This document shows, one piece after another, positions 45,541 through 58,204 of a stretch of 64,000 nt of DNA. Position 1 is the first letter of the stretch; each line of letters begins with the position of its first letter. Made by a program: the position numbers and the translations under genes. Under the pieces are notes generated by a model. That model ran no database searches and was not told the DNA's origin. It saw only the letters and a list, made by a program, of their open reading frames with translations. Source of the DNA: Calliphora vicina (taxonomy: Eukaryota; Arthropoda; Insecta; Diptera; Calliphoridae); contig NC_088783.1 of assembly GCF_958450345.1 (NCBI RefSeq), positions 15,937,701-16,001,700 on the forward strand, given 5' to 3'.

Positions 45541-47099
45541 TGACTGCTGTGGAATGACCCATATAGACAATTAGTTAGTTTAATTAAAACCAAAATAATG
45601 GCTTTTTTAAAAAAAGTTTTTGCTAAAAACAACAAAATTTTGAGCTAAACTATGGTGTTTATGGTTTCCTGGAAAATATTTCTTTGATTTGCTATGGAAA
45701 GACCCATATGTTTACTCCATCCATAGTTAACAATTTCATTAAATTGTTTACAAATTAAAAAAATAATAATACAACTTATGGTCGCATTGACATGCATGAT
45801 ATTTTTGTTTTCTTTTTACTTTTAATTCAATTTAAATTTCTTTAACTATATAAAAAATGTTTGCCAGCACCTTGGTAATTGAATGTTAAATTTAAATCAT
45901 TTTAATCCCACAAAGAATACTTCCCCTGTAGTAGCACTTGTTTTTATCAGTAAAATTTATGCAATTATTTTAATATTGTGTGTGTGTGTGTTTTTTTTTG
46001 TTGGTTTTTTTAATTTAAAAACTTAATAACTACATAAATAAATAAATATTTTGTTTCTCTCAAATAACCAGATTCAATAGACTATTTATTTAAATTCTTA
46101 ATTTAATTTAATTTATTTTATTTATTTACAATACAAAAAATATTTAACTAGTTTTATTAAAAATCTATTTATTTGGTAATTCATATTCCTAGTAGTCTAA
46201 AATTTATATTTCAATTTATTTCATCATTTCATTATTATATTATATTTAGTTTTTTCCACTTTATCACAATACAATTTAAAATTGTTTATTGTGGGTTAAA
46301 TGGTTGGCTAAATCATTTTAGTTTTATTTTATACTTAATTAAGCTGCTTTTGTTTTTTTGTTTTTGGTTTTTGTAATTTATAATTAAGTTTAACTTTATT
46401 TTATTTTAAATTATTTCTGTAAATATATTTATTATAACTACAATTTGTAAATTGTTTAAAAATTAGGCCAAATTGAAGGAAAATTAAAACTAGTTTTTTG
46501 TTTTAAACTCAGTAACAATTCTTAATGAAAACCTGTCTTAAATTTTATGTCTTTTTTGTATTTACTATATTACAATTCTAGTTTTAGGAATATATGCATT
46601 TTGTTCATTCGTTTCTTCTGTCCTCTTGTTAAATTTTTAATTGTTGGCTTTATATTCGTTTTGTGGTCGAGTGCAAAGAAACCGTGTAAAATTGTATTTT
46701 AATTTAAAGTCTGTGGTCTTTTAACACCCTCTAAATCCACCTGCATGCGTTTGATTCTCTCTCAGCTTTCACAGGATATTGTTGAATTTTTTTTTTAGTT
46801 TTTGTTGGTTTCTTTGTGTTTGTTCAGATGGCTGCAGCAATATCGTGATGTTGAACGTTGTCTGTTAGAGATGGTTTTAGTAGCCACTTTGGTTGGTGGC
46901 TGTGGCATTGACAACTCTTGCTTTTCTTTTTTGTACATTAAATTACTGGAATTAGTGTAAAAGAAATAAAATTTAATTAAATTATTAGCAAAACATGTTC
47001 TAGTTGAGGGCTACAGTGGCTGGGAATTATAAAAAGACACATTTGCTAGAAACAAAAATTAAGCAAAAGTTGCTGAAAGTAACAAAAATTTTCATTTAA
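45541..47099. other. Spacer between satellite arrays, unique
   Basis: AT-rich and without tandem structure apart from a TG run near 45978. No gene evident. Confidence 0.4.
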
Positions 47100-48750
47100 T
47101 TAAAATGGAACGAAATGGAATTTTATAAAACACTAATAAAAACTCTAGAAATGATCATTTTTGTAATAAAGATCTAGCAAATTAAATTAAAATTGCTAAA
47201 AATTACTCAATATTTTCATTTTATTAAAGTGGAATGAAATGGATTCTGATGAAACATTAATAAAAACTCTTAAAAACTATAATTTTTATAACAAAGAAGC
47301 AACAAATTAACAAAAAATAGTTAAAAATTACTAAATCTGTTCATTTAATAGACATGGAACGAAATGGAATTTAATGAAACATTAAAAACTCTAGAAATTA
47401 TAATTTTTGTAATATATAACCAAAAATTAAACAAAAATTGCTGAAAATTATAAAAAATTTAATTTAAATAAAGCGGAACGAAATGGAATTTAATGAAACA
47501 GTAATAAAAATTCTTTAAATTATAATTTTTGTAATAAAGAACCAACAAAATAAACAAAAATAGCTAAGTGTCAATTTTATCAAAGCGGAACGAAATGGAA
47601 TTTAATAAAACATTAATAAAAACTATACAAATTATAAGTTTTGTAATAAGTAACCAAACATTTTATAACAAATTTTAATTTAATCAATATGGAATGAAAT
47701 GGAATTTATTGAAACATTAATAAAAATCTCTTCAAATTATCATTTTTATAATAAAGAACCAACAAAATAAACAAAAATGGTTAAAAATTAATAATTTTTA
47801 CATATATTCAAAGTGGAACGAAATGGAATTTATTGAAACACTATTAAAAACTCTAGAAATTATGATGTCTATGCCAAATAAACAACATATTAACCAATAA
47901 TAGCTAAAAATTACTCAATATTTTCAATTTATCAAAGTGGAACGAAATGGAATATTATGAAACATTAATAAAAACACTAAAAACTATAATTTTTGTAGCA
48001 AAGAAGCCACAAACTAACAAAAATAGTTAATAATTGCTAAATCTGTTCATTTAATAGACATGGAACGGAATGGAATTTAATGAAACATTAATAAAAATCT
48101 CTTTAAATTACAATTTTTTTAATAAAGAACCATCAAAATAAACAAAATTAGCTAATGATTACAAGCAATTTTAATTTAATCAAAGAGGAACGAAATGGAA
48201 TTTAATGAAACATTAATAAAAATTCCCTTAAATTATAATTATTGTAATAAATAACCAATAATTTTATAAAAATTGGTGAAAATTATGACAAATTTTAATT
48301 TAATCAATGTGGAACGAAATGGAATTTAATGAAACATAAATAAAAACTCAAAAAATTAATATTTGAATAATAACAATCCTAAAAATTTTCATTTTTATAA
48401 TAAAGAACCAATAATTTTACCAAAAATAGCTAAAAATTTAAATTTAATCAAAGTGGAACGAAATGGAATTTAATGAAACATTAATAAAAACTCTAAAAAT
48501 TATAATTTCTGTAATAAATAACCAAAAATTTAACAAAAATTGCTAAAAATTATAACAAATTTTAATTTAATCAATATGGAACGAAATGGAATTTAATGAA
48601 ACATTAATAAAAATCCCCTTAAATTATAAGTTTTGTAGTAAAGAACCAACAAAATAAACAAAAATAGCTAAAAATTACATAAAGCGTTAATTTAATTAAA
48701 GTGGAACGAAATGGAATTAATTGAAACATGAAATAAAAAATTAATAAACC
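47100..48750. repeat. ~125-bp satellite, second array
   Basis: About 13 units of the same satellite as 42490-45540, same orientation, ending about 400 bases before the 3' end of the AstA receptor exon. Confidence 0.92.
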
Positions 48751-49151
48751 AACAAATTAAATAAAAATAGCTACAACTGCCTGTTTCTAATCCTTTAACC
48801 AGCACTGTAAATTTTGCTTTTAAATTACATATTACAACAATAACAACTTGAATGTAGCTGTGTTGTTGTAGATATGTTGGCTGTCATGTTCCTGTTTAGT
48901 ACACAACACACCTTATATCCGTTTTTATGGGATGTTTGCTGTTGAACAACTGCAACAACTGTTTTGTAAACGTCCTCGTTGTAAACCTTGTTGTATGTCT
49001 GTCATATATATAGTCCTTGTCAACATTGCCGTCATCGAGTATTGTTGTCAATGCTGCAGCTGTTATTGTTGTTGTTGTTATAATAGTTATTGCTGCTGTT
49101 TGTTGTGTTATGATGTTGTTGTTGTTTTTGTTGTTCTTGTTGTTTGTTTAT

Positions 49152-49597
49152 CTACAGCATATCAATGTTTGAAGTGCCATTTCCGGTTGCCGTGCGCGTT
49201 GTTTTAGTAACTTGTTGATTTGTAATAATGGGCGGAGGACTACCGCACCAGACAATCTATTAAACACAAAGAGAAATTGTAAGAGAGTGAGTAAGAGTGT
49301 TAAAGTAACAAGCAACAAAAGTAATTAAATTAATTGTGGAATTGTGAACTTTTTCAAGTGACTTCCAGCCACCATTTACTAATTTAATTAACTTTTAACT
49401 ACCGTTTGTTTGTTTGTTTTGAATGTATGTTGCAAACTTACCTTTCTAAATGCCTTGCGAAAGTTGTCCGATAAAAAGGCATATAAAATGGGATTGATGC
49501 AGGAGTTTGTGTAGGCCAGGACATGGGAAATAATTTGTATAATGACCGTTACATGAGAACTGCCATAGAGATTAAAAGCTTTCAATACCAATATGAC
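49152..49597 (-). CDS. AstA-R1: Allatostatin A receptor, last two coding exons (partial)
   Basis: Rhodopsin-family GPCR for allatostatin A peptides. Exon 49597-49442 (52 codons, phase 0 at both ends) starts in the third extracellular loop (VILVLKAFNLYGSSH), then TM7 with the NPxxY motif NPILYAFLSDNFRKAFRK. Exon 49256-49152 encodes IVWCGSPPPIITNQQ, then VTKTTRTATGNGTSNIDML and TAG; this tail is nearly the same as the one I recall for Drosophila AstA-R1. Splice sites: AG before 49597, GTAAGT after 49442, AG before 49256; the intron between is 185 bases. TM1-TM6 should lie upstream (higher coordinates), but none was found up to 64,000, so the preceding intron is over 14 kb or the exons lie outside. 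Strand and order match Ilp7. Confidence 0.9.
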
Positions 49598-49639
49598 CTG
49601 GTTTACATAAAAAAACATCCGTTGTTTGCAAATATCCAT

Positions 49640-50305
49640 TAGACAAGTTATTAAAAAGCCACATCAACGGACATATTAAAGAGAAAAATAAAACAAAATA
49701 AAATAAAAGATTGTTAAAAAGTTTTAAATTTTATTAAAAAGTATTAGAAAAGATTTTTGAATGTCTGAAATGTATCAAGTTTTTTGTAAATCTTATGGTT
49801 GTTTGTTTTTTTTTTGTATTCAAGGTCGTTTCCCCAAAAATCTGTCACAAATAATACATGTTTCATGTTCAATATTTTTTTTTTAATTTATTGACATCCT
49901 TTGACAGTTGTAACCGAAATAGCCAAAAAGTATACCTTTTTTTGGGAATTTTTTCTTCTTTTAGTTTAACGAACATACAAATCCTATTAAGTTTACAGAA
50001 TTCTGTTTAAACAAAAAATAGTTGAAGTCATTTAATACCCTTAAAAAAGAAATGATTTGTAGAGACATGTTTTATTTATTTTTTAAAGATAAGACGAGGG
50101 TCCTAAGGGAAATTTGGTTAAATGAAATGGAAAACAAAGGCTGGTTATTTATTTTTGATTTCATTAGATTGTCTAGGATCCTATGGGAAATTTGTTTAAA
50201 TAAAATAGAATAGACAGACTGGAAGGGATTGGTTACAAAAGATATTCATTTTGTAATGAATCAACAAATTACTTAAAAATAGCTAAAATTTACTAAAAGT
50301 ATTAT
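49640..50305. other. AstA-R1 intron, no recognised feature
   Basis: AT-rich intronic DNA. The small + strand ORF near 50022-50213 shows no family features. Confidence 0.4.
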
Positions 50306-50900
50306 TTTAATCAAAGTGGAACGATATGGAATTATATGAAACATTAACAAAAACTCTAAAAATTTTAATTTTTATAGTAAACAACCCTTAATTCAGGGGA
50401 AAATAGCAAACAATTACTAAACAGTATTGATTTAATTAAAATGGAATTTGATGAAACATTTATGAAAACTCTAAATATTATGGCCCATAATCATAGTCAA
50501 ATACTAAAGTCGGTTATTTTTAAAAACAACTTTAAAATAAAAACCAGCTTTTTATTAATTTGCAACCATAGTTAGATATTTTGGTACTAATTTTATTGAT
50601 AACTGTTCAATAATTGCAAAATCTCTACCAATATCTTGTAACTTAAACATTTTTTACTTTGTGACGAACTTTTTTACTCGGTGAAGAACAGCTGATGCTG
50701 TTGTTAAACGAGTTAAAAACAACTTCAGCTAGTTTTATATTTAGAGTCGACTTCAGCGTCAGAAGTATACTTTAACTTGTCTATGATTGGCCTAAAGTCC
50801 ACTCTTAAGTAAAGTCGAGTTTAATTCTCTTAAAATGTACTTTATTTTTGACTATGATTATGGGCCTATATTCTTTATAATAAAATTAAGCAAATTGTTG
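50306..50900. repeat. Satellite fragment interrupted by a GGCCCATAATC MITE
   Basis: Units of the ~125-bp satellite (cores at 50318 and 50440) run to 'CTCTAAATATTAT'. A 389-base element (50484-50872) with ends GGCCCATAATCATAGTCAAA and its complement follows; the satellite then resumes ('TATATTCTTTATAATAAA'). TAT on both sides may be the target duplication. Confidence 0.75.
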
Positions 50901-50905
50901 AAAAA

Positions 50906-51160
50906 AAAAATCGGGTTAAAAAATATTTTTCCCGATTTTGACCCATTGTAGGTCCAACTTACTGTGGCGTTATATACGTCTTTGCAAAGGACTTTGAAAT
51001 ATATATCATTAGATATCCATATTGTCTATATCAATAACTTAGTAATCCACATATAGATCAAAAATATGCCAAAATTCTAGGTTGTCCTGATTTTTTCTTA
51101 TATCTCAGTCATTTGCTGGCCGATTTTCACTATACGGACGGGTATAGTTCGACCGAATTA
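50906..51160 (+). repeat. Dispersed repeat family A, middle fragment
   Basis: From the A/T tract through 'CGATTTTGACCCATTGTAGG' to 'CATTTGCTGGCCGATTTTCA'; cut off where the palindromic minisatellite begins. Confidence 0.75.
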
Positions 51161-51164
51161 TGCT

Positions 51165-52400
51165 AAGTGAAATGTAGCAGCAACATGTTGCTAAAGGCAG
51201 AGTTGCAGCTACATGTTGCTAAGAAAAAATGTTGCTAAATTAAATGTTGCAGCAACATGTTGCTAAGAGAAATGTTGCAGCAACATGTTGCTAAGGGAAA
51301 TGTTGCAGCAACATGTTGCTAGGGGAAATGTTGCAGCTACATGTTGCTAACGAAAATGTTGCAGCAACATGTTGCTAGGGGAAATGTTTCAGCTACATGT
51401 TGCTAAGAAAAAATGTTGCTAAGGGAAATGTTTCAGCAACATGTTGCTAAAGGAAATATTGCAGCTACATATTGCTAAGAAAAAATGTTGCAGCAACATA
51501 TTGCTAAAGGAAATATTGCAGCAACATGTTGCTAGGGGAAATGTTGCAGTAACATGTTTCTAAGGGAAATGTTGCAACAACATGTTGCAGCTACATGTTG
51601 CTAAGAACAAATGTTGCAGCAACATGTTGCTAAAGGAAATGTTGCAGCAACATGTTGCTAAAGGAAATGTTGCAGCAACATGTTGCTAAAGGAAATGTTG
51701 CAGCAACATGTTGCTAAGAAAAAATTGTTGTTGCAGCATGGTAAGAAGAAATGTTGTATCAACATGTTGCTAGGGGAAATGTTGCAGCAACATGTTGCTA
51801 AGAAAAAATTGTTATTGCAGCATGTTAAGAAGTAATGTTGTATCTACATGTTGCTAAAGGAAATGTTGCAGCAACATGTTGCTAAAGGAAATGTTGCAGC
51901 AAGATGTTGCTAAAAGAAATGTTGAAGTAACATGTTGCTAAGAGAAATGTCGCAGCAACATGTTGCTAAGAAAAATGTTGCAGCAACATGTTGCTAAGAA
52001 AAATGTTGCAGCTACATGTTGCTAAGAAAAAATTGTTATTGCAGCATGGTAAGAAGAAATGTTGTAGCAGCATGTTGAGAAGAAATGTTGTATCTACATG
52101 TTGCTAAAGGAAATGTTGCAGCAACATGTTGCTAAGGGAAATGTTGCAGCAGCATGTTAAGAAGAAATGTTGTAGCAATATGTTCAATATATTGACATGA
52201 AAAAGTTTTGCAAAAACATGATAAGGAAAATGTTGCTAAACAACAATATAAAAGCAACATGTTGGAAGAAAAATAATTCAGAAACATGTTGTTAAGAAAA
52301 AATGTTACAGCTACATAATGCTAAGAAAAATGTTCCAGCAACATAATGCTAAAAAGATGTTGCAACGATATGTTGCTCAGAAGAAATGTTGCTTGACAAA
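51165..52400. repeat. Palindromic minisatellite, TGTTGCAGCAACATGTTGCT units
   Basis: About 40 units of ~27-30 bases, typically AAGGAAATG + TTGCAGCAACATGTTGCT. The unit contains the perfect palindrome AGCAACATGTTGCT and the near-palindrome TGTTGCAGCAACA, so every unit can fold. Units decay toward 52200-52400. Confidence 0.95.
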
Positions 52401-52423
52401 AATATAGCAGAAACATATTGATA

Positions 52424-53104
52424 ACAAACAAGTAAGAGAGCTATTTTCGTCTGTGCCGAATCTTATTATACTTTAAAATAAAAATTTTAAATATTTTTAG
52501 GTAAACAAAATTTAAATTTATATTCTAGTTGTTTTTTCAAAATTGATTTTTTAATTTCTCAATTTTTTTTTTAAATTTTAAATTTTTTTTTTGAATTTAA
52601 AAAAAAAAAATTTTTAGTTTTTAAAATTTTTTTTTTTAATATTTAGTGAAAAAAAAAATTTTTTGGTGAAAAAAAAATCAGGTTAAAAATATTTTTTTCG
52701 ATTTTGACCCATTGTAGGTCCAACTTACTATGTCGTTGCACAGGTCTTTGAAATGTCTATTATTAGATATCCATATTATCTATGTTAATGATTTAGTAAT
52801 CCAGATATGGGTCAAAAATAGGTCAAAAATAGTTCAAAAATCGAGGTTGTCCTGGTTTTTTCCTTATATCTCAGCCATTTGTGGACCGATTTTCTCGATA
52901 GCAACAGAGCCGGAAGAATTTCGGAGATATTGATGTATGATACGTGTATGTAAGTAATTTGGGGGCTTCGGAAAGTTGATTTCAACACACAGACGGATAT
53001 GGCTACATCGACTCCGCTATCTATAACGATCCAGCATATATATACTTTACAAACGGAATGACAAACTTATATATACCCTTGCCACTCATGGTGAAGGGTA
53101 TAAA
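52424..53104 (+). repeat. Dispersed repeat family A, complete copy
   Basis: Head AACAAGTAAGAGAGCTATTT, damaged hairpin (TTCGTCTGTGCCGAA), long A/T-tract block, 'CGATTTTGACCCATTGTAGG', and tail hairpin ATACCCTTGCCACTCATGGT + GAAGGGTAT at 53076-53101. Confidence 0.88.
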
Positions 53105-53785
53105 AACGATTTCTTAAACTAAAATAGAATACTGCGGTTTTCTGCTGTATTGTAGCATGCGACATATTTTCCGTCACGTTTGATTAGTTCAAGTAATTTC
53201 TACTCAAAATGGTATTACTTAACTACAAAAAGCTTTGCATTTCTTATTTATTAGTTCGATATATTAATTATATAGGGGTTCCATAACTATAACAATTTAA
53301 CTAACCCCACTGCTAATACATTTACATATAGTCTTCTTTACTGCTGGTATGTTACTTGCTGGTATAAGGCTCAAACTTTTCTTCTTCTTTGGCATTTTTC
53401 TTTCAATCGCTTAAATATTTCTAACAGTTTTCTTTCAATATTTTCGCTAATTTCGATAGCTCTTCACGACATCTTGCTTTATCGTTATATTATTTAGACT
53501 TTAGTGGATCTATTTAAATTTTTTCCATGTAGCTTTACTTTAGTTTACTTTATCCTTGCGGCATACGTTTTACCCATCTAAATATCAAAGTTAAAATAAT
53601 AAAAGCATTAAAGCAGTTTTCCTAAAATTGTTTTCCACTCTTCCTACAATATAAATCAAAGAAAACTTTCAATTCCTAGTCTTTACGAGTAATACCTTGT
53701 AATCTCTTTATTAAAATTTATTTTCTTCATTTTGCTGTGATACTTTTTGGTCATATTTCTTTCATTCTAACCATTTTTCCTCAAA
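53105..53785. other. AstA-R1 intron, unique non-coding DNA
   Basis: No exons or repeats recognised. Confidence 0.4.
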
Positions 53786-55320
53786 AAAAGATGGGGGTAT
53801 ATTGATTTTGTAATTTGGTTTGTAACACATCAAAATATTTGTCGCAGACCCACATAATTATATATTTATTCTGGGTCCTCAAAAGATTCTGAGCCCTATT
53901 TTCCCCATATCTGGTTATCGTTTTTCGTAACGATGGTGAACTGTCAGTATACCGCACAGTGGGGCAGAATCAAGATTTTTTTGGAAATAAATCTGGAATT
54001 TCTAAACTGCTAGTCCGATCGGTATAAATTTTGACGTGGGCGAGTGCTATGGGGGCCCAAAGTAGGGTACCTTCGACATGTGAAATTTGTAAACACATGC
54101 AATTTTATTGTTTCCCATACGATTTCAAAGATTTTTATATTTTTGGTCTTGAAAAAACATGCATGTGTTATTTATCCCTTATAATTTCCGAGTTCTAGGC
54201 ATTTCAAAATTGAAATTTTAAAATTTTGCCATACCTTGGACCGCTTTCTTAAAAATGTAGGTAGTACTTTTGAACCGAATGTACTCGATTTTTTTTGTTA
54301 GTTAGACAACTAAATTGCGAATAACGTACGAAAGATTTCAGAGTAATATCAATTATGGATCCAAAAATAAACGATTTTTAATTTAAATATTAAAAAAATG
54401 TTGCAGTTTTTTGGGCGAAAAGGTGACTTAACTCTTTTTTTATTAACAAAAAACTTTCTTTAAGAACATATAAAAATTTTATGTTTTTCTGTAAGGTATC
54501 TTTACGGAGAACATTTTGGTATAAATAACATTTAAAATTTTTCGAATATGTTGCAGCTATGACCTTCGGAATTTGACCAATTTTTTATCAAAAGTTCAAC
54601 TTTGGACCACATGTTGTAAAATCCCAAAGCAGAGATCAGAAAACGGATAGCAGATTAGGAGATCTCTATGTGTTCCCTATTTATCCCCAACGTATTTTCC
54701 CAGCCCCGAAGAAAATGTGGACTTTATGAAATTTTCAACGTTTTTTAAATTTGTTATTTCAACAAAGTGTAAAAAAACTTGTCAAAAGGTCAAAGGGAAT
54801 CCCGCAATTCCTAAAAATTGGAGCAATTTTACCCATATTTCCTTCGGGGAATTTAGTTGCTTGGAATTGTCTACAACTACTCTATGTTGATAAGGTTTGT
54901 TTGGTATTGAAAATGGCTACCATACAAATGTCCACCCGGAATACTGTTTGAGCAGTCACAAATATGTTGATTATGTGGAAATGCTGAAAAATTTTGCACA
55001 AATTACTTCTTAGTTCTCCGAAGTTATACTGTAAAGTATGGCGAAAATTAAACGAAATTTGTCCCTAGCCCCCATACAAGGCCCCCATCTGACAATGACT
55101 TGAATATTCATAATTGTCTTATAATAATTGATATCGTGCTGTAATTGAATATAAACTAGTTTTATATGAACCTAAATTATTCTACCAATTTTTGTGAGGA
55201 TCGGTCCATAATTGACCCCACTTCCCATACAAATCCTGTATCAGAAAAATATTTTATTGTCACATATTGATGGTGGGTATATAGGATTCGGTTAAGCCAA
55301 ATATAACACTCTTACTTGCT
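53786..55320 (-). repeat. Dispersed repeat family B copy split by a ~0.97-kb insertion
   Basis: Tail at 53786-53880, head at 55250-55320 (complement: AAGTAAGAGTGTTATATTTG, hairpin TTGGCTTAACCGAA, TATATACCCACCATC). About 53930-54905 is foreign, beginning near CCGCACAGTGGGGCAGAATC and composed of short hydrophobic-coding-like but stop-filled sequence; its element type is unknown. Confidence 0.7.
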
Positions 55321-56860
55321 TCATATTGACTTTTTCTTGTTTCTCTTTATAGTGAAATAGATTGCAAAAAAGGTGTGACGTAGTTTAAATTTCAACTGAA
55401 TTAAACTTGAGGAAATCCTTATGGGAGTTTAAAGAGGGTGATAAATAAAACCTTTGGCTTTATAAAGTCTTACTGAAAACCGTAATTATTGACAAAAGTA
55501 AGATAATTCTTAAGTATTCTTAATTAAGTTTGTGTAGAAAGTGGATTTAAGAATTTAGTAACAAAGTACCATTTAACCATAAATAGTATGATTTTGGGAA
55601 AGAGAATTAACTAACTAAATTTATTTCTTACTGTTTTTTTTTTTTTCATAAAGTTCAAATATAAATAGATTGATTGAGTGCCAGAAGAAATTGAGTATAT
55701 TAAATTATTGTGTAAGAAGCAATTACAAATTTAGCTTAAAATGTATCTTTCATAACTATTTTTCATCCAGCCAAAGTATTCTTGAATGTTCTAAAAACTG
55801 CATATTCCCTTAAGACCACAAATTCAGGGGAAAATGTTTTTAAAATTGCAATAAATAACACTAATAAAGCGAGTTAAGTATCAAAGCACCGCTAACATAG
55901 TTTTTTTAAAAAATGGTATTACGTTTAAGAGTTTAAGGGCCATTATTACAACTTGTCTTTATAGTTAAAGGTGACTTTAAGCAATAGAAAATGGTACCCT
56001 TAAAGTTAACTTTAGCTATAAAGGCAAGTTGTAATAATGTCCCTAAATGTGTGATGTGACACGACACAAAAGGGAAGGTGTTTTATACAGAGAAAACAAA
56101 ACACAGAATTTATTCAAAACAAAACTGTCAAATAATATTTAAGAATTAATTTATCTCTATTTGTTAGATTTCCCAAAATTTAAAGCAATCTAAACTAATT
56201 GCCATCTCTTCAAAGCAATTCTCATCTCTCAGAAATTTACCCGTTATTTCAGAGCAAATTCGCATTAGCATCCATATTATTTCAAGCCACCATCTTTATT
56301 TTTGTACACACAAACATACATTTAGTCGGAGAGTGGCTGCTGAGTACAATTATAAACATTGTTGCTGTTATTAGTGTTTTGTTGTTACGGTTACTACTGT
56401 TATTATTGCTGTTGTTGTTGTTGTTTTTGTTCATGCATTAGTCAGTGAAATGTAATTTCACCTTTCATTAGTTAGATTTGCTGATACTGCATAAATATAA
56501 TTTCATTTCATTTCATCTCGTTTTGTTTTGCTTCATATTGTTGTTATTGTTTGCTTTTCTCTTCGCTCAATATACATATTGCTATTGCTATTCCTATTGC
56601 TGTTTTTGTTATTATTTTTGCTAGCATTCAGGAATACAACAACCGCTATTTGAAATTACATACTAGTAACGAAAATGCACTAGTTGTTGTAAAGAATAAA
56701 GATTGATTACATTGTTGGATGCTTTCGAGTAGGAGGGTGGCAATGTATTTCAGGGCTGGATTTTCAGTAATTTTATTATTATTGAGTCTACAAATGTATT
56801 TGATTTTTTAACATATTTGTAATGTTAAAAATTATGATTTAATTCTTAAATTTATACAAT
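55321..56860. other. AstA-R1 intron; contains one small MITE
   Basis: Mostly unique AT-rich DNA. 55927-56045 is a ~120-base inverted-repeat element: AAGGGCCATTATTACAACTT at the left and AAGTTGTAATAATGTCCCT at the right, arms about 50 bases. 56380-56430 is a TTG/TTA microsatellite. Confidence 0.6.
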
Positions 56861-56864
56861 AGTA

Positions 56865-57890
56865 GCGGATACCCGGCGTGTGTTACATCGCTAAACTATT
56901 TTTATTAATAGAGGGGTTTAAGAATATTTTTTTTTACCATACAAATAGTTTTGCCCTTCTTAGAGGATCTACACATGGATACTAAGTCATTAATATGTAT
57001 AATAGGGTGGCCCTTAATAAACGAATGTTGGATTTTGGCCATTCTCACCCCCCAGTTTGGTGAACATTAGTAAAAAAATCATCCTGAAAAAATTTTAGGT
57101 AAATCGGTTGCCGCAAGCCCTCGGAAGTTTTGAGATGCATTTACAAGGGGAAAAAATGCATTTTTTTCAGTTTTTGTAAAAATTTTGCCATTAAAAAATT
57201 ACTTTTGCAATTTAATTTAAAAGAATCGAAATGTGTACGTAATTTTCGTTCTAATGAGACATAAAAAACAGAAATTGGTCAAAAAATGTTAAAGTTATTA
57301 AAAATTTGCCAGGCCATTAACGTGTCTCAGGCAACTAGAACAAGAAATGTAGGAACAAAATTAACATATTTTGAGAAATATTAAAATAAAAGTTAATTTT
57401 TACTTAAAATATGTCCAAATTTACTTATATATGAGATTTTGTCTTCGTAGGATACCGTTAACCGATTCTTAGGTATGAACAAAAAAATAACATTTTTTTA
57501 ACGGTAGTTTCAAAACTCCATTTTAAAATTTTTAAAAATTTTGTTAAACAAATTTCAAAATTTTTTGATCCTCTCTTTGGGATTTATTAAGAATATAATA
57601 GGGAATAAAAATGTGAAAAAATTATGCAAATATTTCTTATAGTTTTTCCGTACCTGCGATTTAAATTTTGAAATTTTCGAGAAAAACCAATTATTTGGCA
57701 ATTTTTAGGCCAATGAGCTCTATTTCCTTACTCTTATGAATTTTAAGTAAAACCTATTGAGAATATTATAGTCCAGATAATTCTAAATATACTATGAAAC
57801 TTTTACTAAAATCGGAAAACATTAACCCTTAAATCGTGAAGGTCAAAGGTCAAATTTTTCAATATTTGCAATTTCTCTTGGAAAAATTTC
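56865..57890. mobile_element. Unclassified repeat with AGCGGATACCCGGCGTGTG head
   Basis: 56868-56887 matches the start of the insertion at 2271. A second unit begins near 57001 (AGGGTGGCCCTTAATAAACG), as often seen at ends of non-autonomous elements. No coding region. Confidence 0.4.
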
Positions 57891-57896
57891 GAAATG

Positions 57897-58203
57897 TTCG
57901 AAATGTTGTATATTTTTGGGCCGATTTTGATGAAATTTAACAAAATTATAACAGAAAGCCTAGTATTTACAAAAACAGCAGAAAAATTAAAATTAACCCT
58001 ATATAGCACTTGGGGTTAAAATTACCCCAAACTTCTAAAATCATAAAAAAATTATGATTTTAAAAGTTTGGGGTCATTTTAACCCCAAGTGCCATTAAAC
58101 GTTAATTTCCATTCTTGTGCTGTTATTATAAACCCTAGGTTTATGTTATATTTTTGTTAAATTTCATCGAAATCGGCCCAAAAATATACAACATTTCGAA
58201 CAT
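57897..58203. repeat. ~307-bp near-perfect palindrome
   Basis: Arms meet at about 58047 with almost no spacer. Inner arms contain CACTTGGGGTTAAAATTACC / complement and outer arms CGAAATGTTGTATATTTTTG / complement. The right arm is cut at 'AACATTTCGAACATTA' where the next element starts. Confidence 0.88.
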
Positions 58204-58204
58204 T

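Noticed and set aside
48932..49207. Plus-strand ORF of 91 codons rich in Cys and Val
   Set aside because: It is antisense to the last AstA-R1 exon and its CAA-rich 3' UTR; the composition comes from TTG/TGT repeats.
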